A stretch of DNA of 32,143 nt from assembly GCA_937929835.1 (NCBI GenBank), contig CALFUU010000127.1, positions 1-32,143 on the forward strand, read 5' to 3'. The notes under the pieces were generated by a model. That model saw only the letters and a list, made by a program, of their open reading frames with translations, searched no databases and was not told the origin of the DNA. This stretch comes from an uncultured Saprospiraceae bacterium. GTDB taxonomy: Bacteria; Bacteroidota; Bacteroidia; Chitinophagales; Saprospiraceae. Made by a program: the position numbers and the translations under genes. Below, piece by piece: positions 8,371 to 18,500 of the stretch; the stretch's first letter is position 1; the number at the start of each line of letters is the position of its first letter.

Positions 8371-11300
8371 TTACTCAATGAGCATCATACGTTTCATAGC
8401 AGTCTTGTCAGCGAAGTCCAGCTTATAATATATTACACCAGAAGTATTCACTGTACTCTTCTCGAATATTAAAGTATTCAGTCCCGCCTGTCCATAACCC
8501 TCCATAGTCTTCAAGGTCTGACCGTTGATGTCATAGAAAGTCAGATTATAATTACCCGATTCTGGCAGTATAAATTCTATTTCTGTATCTTCACTGAATG
8601 GATTCGGCTTATTTTGCTTTAGTGTAAATACCTCCTCATATTCTGTTACAAGATTTAGATTTTGACTAATGTATTGAGCAGTGAGATACCCTTCAGCCTT
8701 GGTAAGAGATGAATTCAGATCAATCAACTCAGACAGACGTCCAGCCTTCTGTGCTCTCAATGAAATCGTCAGTATAGCAGAATCTTCGTCTATCGGATAA
8801 TCACTGTGATGACTTAGCGTAAGCGCCTGACCAAAGTCGTGATAGTTCACTTCAGTGATATCCCTACCCGTTACACCAGTAAGTTCCATATTGGCGTAGG
8901 TCAACGTAAACTGGTAGCCATACATATCATTTTCTTGAGTATATAAGTCAAGCTCCACAAGGTCTCCTGCTTCTATCAATTGATCTGTATAGGCCAAGCT
9001 TATAGTACCACTTTGTCGTAGCTGCGTTGCTTGATTGATAACATTAGACACGACATCCTCATTGGTATCTCCAACTTTGACACCAATAAAATTCTCATCC
9101 ATCATAGACTGACTCAAATCAGTTACCATTAGAGAATCTCTGTATTCCCATACATTATCAAAAGTCAAAGTTTGATCTTGGTCTATAAATACCCAAGAAT
9201 CTTGTCTAGGCAATTCTTGATAAATACCCAATATCAACTTTCTTAATTCTATCAAGTCAATACCATCTATCCGTCTATCATTGTTAACATCTGCTGCTAT
9301 CATTTTGTAAGGCGAATCCAAAAGGGAACTACCTAAAATATGTCGTTGGATGTTTAGCAAATCGATTGTGCTGACGCCATTTAGGTAATCATCATTCTTT
9401 TTTCCTTTAATCATATAATCACTCTGCGCGGACAGATCTTGGAAAGCATAACTTCCGTTTTCATCCGTATTGATATAGTCCAAGCTGCTGTTACGCATAT
9501 CACTAAGTGTCGCTTCTACAGACTGGATACTTTCTCCTTGTACAGTCATAAAGCTACCTGCGATCGCCATCTGAAGGCTTCCAACATTTCTAATAATTGG
9601 TCGCACCACACAGAAATCTCTATTGTCACATTCATCCCATACAAAAACTGTAAGGTCTAGACTGCCTGCAGCATCTAAATCACCTGTATCGAATATTCTC
9701 GTAGTCGTTCTCGTCTGTGGGTCATAGCGGTCTGCCTCTCTAGAGTTAAAGTCAGCCTCTGATCGAGAATCACCAGTAACTGGATCAAAGAATCTCAGAC
9801 TATTGGGTGGTACTACATCAGAAAAGGTAAAGCGCAATGCTGACTCTGGTGTACAATTGTCGCTGCTCGAAGCACTAAAGTCAATCGCACTAAGTGTAAA
9901 GGTTTCTCCATTGACTAAGTCGGTCGTCAGATTAATACAATGCGGTCTCGGTGCAAAAGCATCCAAAACTGTAAACATAGAAGTCAAAGTCGACACATTG
10001 CCACAAGCATCTGTAGCTGTATAGGTTACAAGATGTCCCACCTTATTGGCAGGTACGTCCGCTAACTTAATAAAAAGAGTATCACCAGGATTGGTAAAGT
10101 CTTCTAATAAAACATCTTCGGAGTCATCACTATCGTAATCAACTGATACCATCCAAGAAATTTCTTGGTCAGCACACATATCTTCATCAATAGCAAATAC
10201 TGAGAGGGTTACCAAATCCAAACTACACTCATCGGCATTAAGCTCAAAACTAGCATCTGAAGCATCTGAAATTATAGGCTCAGAATCATCAAAGATTCTT
10301 ACCGTTTGACTTTGAGTATACACCCCATCGGCTCCACCCGTTATGCTATATCTACACCAATCAATCACTTGCCACTGATTTATAATATCGAAACAAGAAC
10401 CATCCGAAGATGGAAATGTATCAGACTCTACTGCTACTCCAAAACTCCCCCCACAAGACGTAGTTGGTATAATCGGTCTAGAATCAGCGACTTGACTGCA
10501 AGTACCATCTATATCCGCAGGCCACACAATTGTAGCAGGATCAAATCGCTCAGTTATAACAACAAAATATTGCGTACATAAAATATCTCCATCAGAAATA
10601 AATTCTCTACGCAATGCCCCAAAATTGCACTCCTCACTAAATGCTGCAATGGCATCAGGCTGCCCATCACCATCTACATCATAGACTGGATCTACATCAG
10701 CCGGCTTATCAAAAGGAATTGTTGCAGAAGCAATAGCATCTAAATCAAATTCCAAAGTCACAGCACCACATATACCTGATAGACTCGGCAAGCCTGTAGT
10801 ACTGAAATCATCTCTATCTGCATTGCAATCCAATAGTACACCCGCAGGACAAGTCAATTGGTCTTGAGACTTATCCTGTAAGACGACTCTTGATCTGACG
10901 ATACTAGAATTGCCATCCGCATCCGTTACTCTAAGATCTACAGCAATCTCACCAAAGCCAGTTGGCTCCATATCATCACAACAGAAGGTAATGCTATCTC
11001 CAAAAACATCCGCACCATTACCACAAGGATCGTCATCTCTCTTGATCTCAAGGGTTACATCTGAACAATGATCAAATGATCCATTATCTATAGAATTAGC
11101 AAAAACCCTTGCCGACACCTCACCACTTGATAATACGTTCAATGGCACTACTATAAATTCCTCAGCAATAGCATTGGGCTGTACACCATCCGCAACACGT
11201 ACAGATATTGTATCAAAAGATTGATTGCCACAACAGTCCTCAGCCCTATAATATACTTCTGTCGTGCCGACCTCAAATCTGAAGCCTACAAAACCACTAG

Positions 11301-14300
11301 ATGCATTTCCAATAATGGGATTATCAGCAGAAGTACCTGTCACTGTATACGTCGTCGGACCGCCACATAAATCTTGTAATGATAATGGCTCAGGCAAACC
11401 CAAATCTATAGAGCAAGCCCCTGTAGAAACTATTGTATCTAAATCCGCTCCCACGCTAAGAACTGGACCATCTTCATCAAGAAAAGTAATCACTTGGTGG
11501 TATTCAGTAAATTCTGAACTACACCAGTCTAATATTTTCCATCGTCTTAATATCTTGCCATTACCAGCACAGCCTTCTGCACAACTATCTAATACAACAT
11601 CATTGTACGTCATCTGCGCATTACACAGCCCTTCTGTGCCTACCCCTACGGCTTGTCCATCTATAAAGACATAAGGCATTGCAGATTCGACACCCAACTG
11701 TAGGGCGATAAACTCAGGACTCACCTCATCTAATAGACAACTAGCAATTACTGTCTTTGTCGGTCTATATAAAGTATTGGCGACTGGTGTATCTGGTGCC
11801 TCCTGATCTGTAATCGTCATTGGCTCAAACAGATATTCTCTCACGCAAGAAACACTCTGTGTCTGTCCTCCACCCGCATCAAACTCTACAGTCCAGGTTC
11901 TTTGCAATAAACTTGCATCGCACATTTCACCTTGCGTCAATCTGTCCCTAAAGAATACATTAGAAACTGTAAGGTCAAAGCAATTATCCTCTATACTATT
12001 CTCTACAAATTCCTGTATATCACTAGGAAGGTTGTCTTGATTTTCTAGAAGAGAGGCATCATAACAACTAAGTGTGCATTCTGGCGCATAGCCATCGCGT
12101 ATGCCATCACCATCTGTATCTTCGCCACCCACAGGACAATCACAGTCCAGTACAGGTGGTGTCTTATCCTCTAGAGTTACAAATCCCCAACAAGTATTAC
12201 CCTCGCAGGAAACTGTAAAAATCAAATCTTGTCCCAGATAATTAACAACATCATCGGACATAGACGGCGTAACTAAATTATGATCTACAAGCGCACCACT
12301 TTGTGTCGTTATAACAAATGAATACGCCTCAGGATTTGACACATTGTTCTCCAATAAATTATCTACACCTATCTGTGCACCGTCACAATTAGGTCCTACA
12401 GAAATATTTATATGTGCATTACACGCTAAAGTACCACAGTCTATAGCGCAGTCACAATCAAGTGTATAGTTTGCAGTGCCACAAACCTCTGAGCAAGTAT
12501 CTGGCAATACGAAACCAGAAAAAGATTCTCCTATATCGGGAATAGCCGCTAGTAGCGCACCAAAATCCAAATTGGCCACATTAATGGCCTGAACAGAATA
12601 ACCTTGATTACTTAGTCCAGTAAATAATCCAGTCTCATTGGTTGCCGCAACATTGTTATCTGCATCTATAAGAATGTAAACCATTCTTGAATTTTCTGCA
12701 TTAAAACTACCAGGCTCTACCTGTGCCAATATGAATCCACCTCCCGCAGCACTCTCACAATCACAAGCTGGGCCTGAAGCATGCAGTGCGGTGTCAGCTG
12801 AGCCATCACTTAAGGAGCCTGTCGCAGTAGAATAACCACAGACTACTTCAGAAATAACAACGACGTCTGAGCAACTTTCACCAAAATTGGAAAATGTAAG
12901 ATCAACTGCACCACCTACTCTTGAATGCGCGAAGGGACCTATAACTTGCGCTCCCAAAGTAGTTATGGTCAACATCGTCCCATTGACACTTAGAGAAACT
13001 GTATTGGTACCATCTGTATCTGTACCGAAATCCGTGAGATCGATACTAATAAAGTAAAAGTCTTGATCAGCTTCTGACCCATTCATATCATTAGTACACG
13101 TCGCTACTGCCGTCAGCATAGGAACTCGGCAGCAATTAGGTGCATCAAAAGTTACCATATCCATACAACTAGAAGGAGACCCAGCATTACAATTTGTCAC
13201 TGTAGGCACTTCATAAGTTACTACCCCATCCATATCATAACCTTCTACATCTACCAGCGTAGCACCTCCTTGACTATCGCCGTCATAGAGATATATATCA
13301 TCAGTCGAGTTGTTCCAAATTTGACAATTAGAACTACTTGATAGTCGATCCGATCCTATCATAAAAGCTGAGCCTTCTGAGCCCGTAACACTACTTGTTG
13401 CATCAGTTGCCAGTACACTGGAGAATATTGTTATGCATTCTCCAGGCATTAAGCTTCCGCTTTCGATTACAACAGACGTCTCTGGAGATCCATCGTTAGT
13501 AGCAGAGTCCTCAACCTCCCATCCAGAAAGATCAGTGCTAACATCAGGACAATCTGCACACATTTCAGTAGCACAAATAATAAAGTATTCGCCATCAGCA
13601 CCACACTCATCTATGGCACCATCACCATTAAATGATTCAGCAATATAGATTATAGGACTAGGTGCGGTGGCACAATCCACTGTTACACCAGCACTATCTC
13701 CTACCGTAATATCAAGTGCAGCTGTACCATCACCGACAAGAGATGGATCAGATATCGTAACGCAACCCGCATCAGGGGATAAACTTGAAAAAGTAGTACC
13801 ATCTATAGTCACATCAACTAAAGCGATAGGCGATAGAGGGTTGTTGTGATCATAACAAACTTCGATTGTATAGGTGCCATCAGTATTACAAGTTGTCATA
13901 GAAGAGAGAATATCAATAGAACAACTAGGAACAGTCTCCGCATCTAATCCGTCACAATCTTCATCTATTCCATTATCAGGTATATCGAGAGCAGCAGGAT
14001 TGATACTACTGTTGTTATCATCACAATCTTCAGATGAGGCAAAACCATCACCATCATTATCTACAACTATATTGGAGCAAGAAGTGGGTACATTTGAAAT
14101 ATCTACTTCAAAATTGCAAGTGGCGTCAGCTGTCAATGAAGCTACAATATTGATATTGGAACCATCAGCAGAAAAAGTAACATTCGTAAAAGTTTGAGAT
14201 TCTGTCATATTAAATTCTTCACTTAATGTAACAGATCCAGATATATCAAGAAATCCAGAATTAGGAGGATTGGCTATCGTAACAACGATATCGCCTGTAA

Positions 14301-15555
14301 ACGTATCATTACTCCCGTCAGTATCATTACCAACATTGGCACATTCAGAAACATTAACCAATTCTATATTTGTTATACTACAGTCTAGGTCTGTATCAGA
14401 GCAGGCTGCTGGAGCGAAAAATTCAAAATCTTGGCTGCAGCTAGGCGCATTCTGTAATCTTACAAATCCTACCACTGTATTTCCTGTAGCCGGAAGTGCT
14501 ATAGTAGTGAAAGAAAAACTTGTAGCACCCATAGGCGCCGTCTCAACAATACTCGTACCTACATTTATTTCTAAATCTGTTTCTGCAGAAAGTGAGTTCG
14601 TGAAATTCACTAAGACGTCTAGCTCAAAAATATCATTAGAATTATCGGAGTCATTACCACCATTAATACAATCAGAAACAGCTATAATCTGAACATCAGC
14701 GATAATACACTCATCGGGACAAGTGCCTGGCATAGTTGTGACTGTACTTACAAGACTCGTCGAAGCAGTATTTGTGTTGCAGACACATCTTGAAGATACA
14801 GTAATGGCAGTAGTCTGATCGTACATCGGCAGTGTAGTCGTACCAGCTGTAGCAAATCCATCTAGAGAATACCTCAAAGTAGATCCGGCAGGACAAACAT
14901 TAGTCGGCTCTGAGATCATTCCTCCAGAATGAGTACCTCCTGGTACTGTACAGGTACTCTCGACTACTTGCACATCTAAGGTTCCACTTTCTATAGCACT
15001 GAAATCTGGGCAAGAATTCAACATCAAAGGGCCATTACAATTGAAAGCAGCTTGCGTTGCAGAATTTTGACAACCATCAGTATCAGAAGGAAATTCTATG
15101 CAATTAGAATTTGCACAAGTGGAAGCACCCGCAGCAACTTCACAAAGTAAGTTACCACCTTCGACCAATCTCAATATTTCTCCACCATTATCGATATAGG
15201 CACCTGAATTGAGATCTATAACACCTGGTGGAACCGGGTTGGCAACTTCATCCCAGTTAGTAACAGCAAAGACGCATTCTCCTGGCGCTAACACCCCTGA
15301 TAACATACGTGTCATACCAATTAGATCTATAATCTCTACATTAGAAAGATCTCTTGTTGCGCTCGAGACGTTACAGATTTCCACAAATTCATCTGTAAAA
15401 GTCGCATTCCCATTTCCATCCGTATCGAAATTATTTGCACCATCCGGATCTAACAAGACAGACCTAATCTCGAGCTCATCACATTGTGCCATCAGTTCAT
15501 TATGAAGAACTGAGCATCCACAAACTATAATTAAAGAAAATAAAATATTTTTCAT
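8371..15555 (-). CDS. Giant secreted protein with LTD, dockerin-like, cohesin-like and T9SS sorting domains
   Basis: I place the start at 15555, not at the 5' end of the open frame (15630), because this ATG begins a signal peptide (MKNILFSLIIVCGCSVLH, cleavage near MAQ); the product is 2394 aa. Visible segments are: a lamin-tail-like domain at ~18-145; the Cys module shared with the upstream gene at ~180-281; one MopE-type motif at ~497-540 (DNDGDGFASSEDCDDN); a second lamin-tail-like region at ~635-755; a long HYR/PKD-like stretch rich in paired Cys at ~1100-1990; a carboxypeptidase-regulatory-like strand region at ~1995-2050; a dockerin-like pair of calcium loops at ~2045-2110 (NGVSTIDLLNIQRHILG and DVNNDRRIDGIDLIELRKLI); a cohesin-like beta region at ~2172-2300; and a type A sorting domain at ~2305-2394 (NKPNPFSEDTEIEF, ending MKRMMLIE). 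No enzyme motif was found. It lies 43 bases after the 1894-aa gene, probably in one transcript. The likely role is structural or adhesive at the cell surface. Confidence 0.9.
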   Translation of the reverse strand: MKNILFSLIIVCGCSVLHNELMAQCDELEIRSVLLDPDGANNFDTDGNGNATFTDEFVEICNVSSATRDLSNVEIIDLIGMTRMLSGVLAPGECVFAVTNWDEVANPVPPGVIDLNSGAYIDNGGEILRLVEGGNLLCEVAAGASTCANSNCIEFPSDTDGCQNSATQAAFNCNGPLMLNSCPDFSAIESGTLDVQVVESTCTVPGGTHSGGMISEPTNVCPAGSTLRYSLDGFATAGTTTLPMYDQTTAITVSSRCVCNTNTASTSLVSTVTTMPGTCPDECIIADVQIIAVSDCINGGNDSDNSNDIFELDVLVNFTNSLSAETDLEINVGTSIVETAPMGATSFSFTTIALPATGNTVVGFVRLQNAPSCSQDFEFFAPAACSDTDLDCSITNIELVNVSECANVGNDTDGSNDTFTGDIVVTIANPPNSGFLDISGSVTLSEEFNMTESQTFTNVTFSADGSNINIVASLTADATCNFEVDISNVPTSCSNIVVDNDGDGFASSEDCDDNNSSINPAALDIPDNGIDEDCDGLDAETVPSCSIDILSSMTTCNTDGTYTIEVCYDHNNPLSPIALVDVTIDGTTFSSLSPDAGCVTISDPSLVGDGTAALDITVGDSAGVTVDCATAPSPIIYIAESFNGDGAIDECGADGEYFIICATEMCADCPDVSTDLSGWEVEDSATNDGSPETSVVIESGSLMPGECITIFSSVLATDATSSVTGSEGSAFMIGSDRLSSSSNCQIWNNSTDDIYLYDGDSQGGATLVDVEGYDMDGVVTYEVPTVTNCNAGSPSSCMDMVTFDAPNCCRVPMLTAVATCTNDMNGSEADQDFYFISIDLTDFGTDTDGTNTVSLSVNGTMLTITTLGAQVIGPFAHSRVGGAVDLTFSNFGESCSDVVVISEVVCGYSTATGSLSDGSADTALHASGPACDCESAAGGGFILAQVEPGSFNAENSRMVYILIDADNNVAATNETGLFTGLSNQGYSVQAINVANLDFGALLAAIPDIGESFSGFVLPDTCSEVCGTANYTLDCDCAIDCGTLACNAHINISVGPNCDGAQIGVDNLLENNVSNPEAYSFVITTQSGALVDHNLVTPSMSDDVVNYLGQDLIFTVSCEGNTCWGFVTLEDKTPPVLDCDCPVGGEDTDGDGIRDGYAPECTLSCYDASLLENQDNLPSDIQEFVENSIEDNCFDLTVSNVFFRDRLTQGEMCDASLLQRTWTVEFDAGGGQTQSVSCVREYLFEPMTITDQEAPDTPVANTLYRPTKTVIASCLLDEVSPEFIALQLGVESAMPYVFIDGQAVGVGTEGLCNAQMTYNDVVLDSCAEGCAGNGKILRRWKILDWCSSEFTEYHQVITFLDEDGPVLSVGADLDTIVSTGACSIDLGLPEPLSLQDLCGGPTTYTVTGTSADNPIIGNASSGFVGFRFEVGTTEVYYRAEDCCGNQSFDTISVRVADGVQPNAIAEEFIVVPLNVLSSGEVSARVFANSIDNGSFDHCSDVTLEIKRDDDPCGNGADVFGDSITFCCDDMEPTGFGEIAVDLRVTDADGNSSIVRSRVVLQDKSQDQLTCPAGVLLDCNADRDDFSTTGLPSLSGICGAVTLEFDLDAIASATIPFDKPADVDPVYDVDGDGQPDAIAAFSEECNFGALRREFISDGDILCTQYFVVITERFDPATIVWPADIDGTCSQVADSRPIIPTTSCGGSFGVAVESDTFPSSDGSCFDIINQWQVIDWCRYSITGGADGVYTQSQTVRIFDDSEPIISDASDASFELNADECSLDLVTLSVFAIDEDMCADQEISWMVSVDYDSDDSEDVLLEDFTNPGDTLFIKLADVPANKVGHLVTYTATDACGNVSTLTSMFTVLDAFAPRPHCINLTTDLVNGETFTLSAIDFSASSSDNCTPESALRFTFSDVVPPNSLRFFDPVTGDSRSEADFNSREADRYDPQTRTTTRIFDTGDLDAAGSLDLTVFVWDECDNRDFCVVRPIIRNVGSLQMAIAGSFMTVQGESIQSVEATLSDMRNSSLDYINTDENGSYAFQDLSAQSDYMIKGKKNDDYLNGVSTIDLLNIQRHILGSSLLDSPYKMIAADVNNDRRIDGIDLIELRKLILGIYQELPRQDSWVFIDQDQTLTFDNVWEYRDSLMVTDLSQSMMDENFIGVKVGDTNEDVVSNVINQATQLRQSGTISLAYTDQLIEAGDLVELDLYTQENDMYGYQFTLTYANMELTGVTGRDITEVNYHDFGQALTLSHHSDYPIDEDSAILTISLRAQKAGRLSELIDLNSSLTKAEGYLTAQYISQNLNLVTEYEEVFTLKQNKPNPFSEDTEIEFILPESGNYNLTFYDINGQTLKTMEGYGQAGLNTLIFEKSTVNTSGVIYYKLDFADKTAMKRMMLIE
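14712..15014 (-). repeat. Shared ~100-aa Cys module, copy C
   Basis: This segment of the 2394-aa protein opens CPDFSAIESGTLDVQVVEST and closes RCVCNT...SVTTMPGTCP. It is clearly homologous to the two tandem copies in the adjacent 1894-aa protein (19200-19502 and 19503-19797). Shared landmarks are DV..(V/I).ES(T/S)C, GGT..GG, GSTL.Y, LP.Y(N/D)Q, RC.C and SVTT.PG.CP. I cannot name a family for it. Confidence 0.75.
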
Positions 15556-15598
15556 TGTTTCCTTTTTGAAAATCAATAGGATTGTTTGTTCTAAGATT

Positions 15599-18500
15599 TT
15601 AATTCTGTCCATTCCATGGGAAGGTGCCATTGCAACCTACCGTACATACTTGTAAAGCCGCAAAATCAAAATCATCTTCGTCCATAGCATTATCAGTACC
15701 ACCAGCAGTCTCATCATCGACGTTATTGTCATCTTCATCAGCGAGTCCACCTTCGGTAGTTTCTAGATTATCATCTTGATCATTGATACTTTCTAGACCT
15801 TCTGGGTCTTGAGTTGCCGCAATTATTTCAGCAGCATTAAATAGAGTACCATTTATAGCTTCTTCTCCTACTCTCAAGAAAATGGTCATCATAAGGGACT
15901 CTCCCGCAGGCAAAGCAGAGTTGGTGACGACCATACCTGTTACTGTACCTCCACCAGGCGTATCAGGATTATTAGAGAAGGCTGTGGACATATTATCCAT
16001 CGCAAGAAAATCCAATCCTAGAGGCAAGTAATCTGCAACTTGCACCTGGTATACAGGTTGATTACCTTGATTGAATACTTCCATACTAAACTCTACAAGA
16101 TCGCCTATACCAAAAGGTCCAGCAGATACTAAAACTTTCATTAAAGCAACATCATAGACGGGGCAAGGCTCCATTCTGACTACTGTACTACTTGCCTCCT
16201 CGGTACAATCACCCATAATTGTTGCTCTGACAAAAATCTCAACACCATCAGCGAGAGATGTCGTCATAAAAGTTTCTGAGGAACCTGATTGTAAAATTTC
16301 TTCGACACCATCACTATCCACATCTGTATAAAAAGTATAGTCCGCTAATCCTGCTGGGTCTGCAGTGAACACAAGTTCCTCTCCAGTACATCCTTCTGTC
16401 TCCTGAGTGAGTGTAAGGTTTTGCGGCTCTACAATTGTAATCGTAAACGCGTCTGTAACATTGCAAAAATTATCACAGACAGAGACAACAGTACCATTGT
16501 ATACACCAGGCTCTAAGTTATCTGGCAACATATATCTAGCACCCATTGCAAGACCACTAGTGTTCATATCTTCTAAGCCTGCAGTGTTAGCAGCTTCGTC
16601 ATACTCGACAAGGAAATGCTCGACGGGGCAATCAGTAGTAAACTCTATAGGAATCTCAGTCGTGCCCACACATACTACAGGATCGTTAACCGTAATGCTA
16701 GGCGCCTCTGGCTCTCCAATTTCTATTTCAACAATTGCACTTTGGCAATTAAGACCGTTTGGTCGATTTTCTAGACTTACCATATATGTCCCTACTGTCA
16801 AGCCTGACAACAGAAACTCATTGTTAGCATCTCGCGCTATCGAAGCCCCTGAAGCTACCGAACCTTCTGGCCCAGTATATATTAAAAATATACCTCCTGG
16901 GGATATATTGGAAAGCACAATAGAGCCGTCTGTACCCCCACATATAGTTGCAGGTGAACCCATCGCCTCAAATGAAGGTGGTGTAAATAATTGAACCCCA
17001 ACAGATACAACAGCAAAGCAAGAAGGTCCAAAAGATACTCTAGCATAAATATCTGCATTGGTAAGGTCCATTCCATCAGGAATTTCGTTTACGCCTGTTT
17101 GTGCATCTTCTTGCGTCATATAATAAGTCACTGTTGCTATTGAGGAACCATCCATACCATCACCATCTACATCACCATTGGCTATATCTTCCGCGTCAGT
17201 CAAATCGTAATCTGCCATAAAAGAACCTTGTGGATCTTCACAGCCCCTGATAAAGGCTCCTTCGTTGACACTTGACACATCGCAACAAAGCGTGTTGTCT
17301 ACAGTCACCTCTACAGTGGTCATAGACTGACAACCTGTTAGCGGATCTGTATAGACTACAAAATAGGTTGTCGTTACCGTTGGCGACACAATTGATGAGG
17401 AGAGTAGCGGAGGCGTCATCATTAACTCTGTCTCAGTCAGCATACTAGGATCGTCAGAATAAAAGGTCAGGTCATCATCGTCTATATTATATTCTACCGA
17501 TAACAAGTCTACAGAGCTACCGTCTTGTCCACAGATCGCGTCTGGTTGTGTGGTTACCATAATCGCTGTAGGATCATCGAGAACGGCTACATCAAGCGCT
17601 GCCTCCCCACTACAATCCTCAGGATTTGTTGCTTCTACAAACAACTGCACACCACTGTCTATCGCAGCACTCAAGGTAGCGGAGGTACCCATCTGAAGTA
17701 TCTCTCTCACTCCATCGCCAGCGACGTCAGTATAAAAAACATACTGATCCATTCCCTCTGGACTAGCTTCAAACGTATGCTCCTCTCCAGGACAAGCAAT
17801 TGTAGTCTGGGTTAACTCAACAATAGGATCTTCCTTCAACGTAATCTCGAAAAGAATATTTGTGCTACAGAAATTTTCGCAGAAAAGCGTGAGCACACCC
17901 CTATAGGTATCCGGTGATGCTGTCATAGGAATAATGTACTCAGCATCTGTCGACGGAGTACTTGTATCTATATCTTGAAAGCCAGTCGCATTGGCTGCAT
18001 CATCATAATCTATTTGATAGTTGGCCACCGGGCAGTCTGCTGTAAATTCGATTGGAATACTCGTCGTGCCTACACAAACAGAAGGACTATTAACTGAAGC
18101 AAAAGGTGTATTGGGTTGAGTAACAGTTATCATCTGTGGCGCACTAGAACACATAAATCCAGTACTGGCAGTTGTTACCACTAAAACCAATGTATAACTA
18201 CCAGCCGCCAGATTATAAACAACAAATGCGCCGTCATTATCAGAACTAAAAAATCTCGTTTCTGTCAAACCACCAGTAGCAGTTAGTTCGATGGAGTAAT
18301 CAGCAAGTGGTGCAAATCCAGAAAGTGTGATAGTACCATCAGCAGTAGATACCGCACAATCACTTGTCGATGTCGCAGATAAATTAATTGATGGAGGTGT
18401 AATAGGTCGAAGCTCAACTTCAACAATACTAATGCAACCCGCTGCAAACTCAACCTTGGCATATATCGGGGAACTGCTCAAGCCCATTCCATCTGCCAGT

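Noticed and set aside
11264-14692. Plus-strand open frames of 100-140 codons opposite the 2394-aa gene
   Set aside because: They have Ser/Thr/Pro-rich shadow composition and no domain, signal or promoter of their own.
15556-15601. Possible frameshift joining the two giant genes into one
   Set aside because: The downstream gene begins with its own signal peptide after a 43-base gap, so two separate proteins fit better.
15556-15630. 25-codon upstream extension of the 2394-aa protein
   Set aside because: It overlaps the end of the upstream gene and precedes a normal signal peptide beginning at 15555.
16407-16994. Plus-strand 195-codon open frame
   Set aside because: It is wholly opposite the 1894-aa gene, has no start context or recognisable domain, and is one of several such antisense frames.
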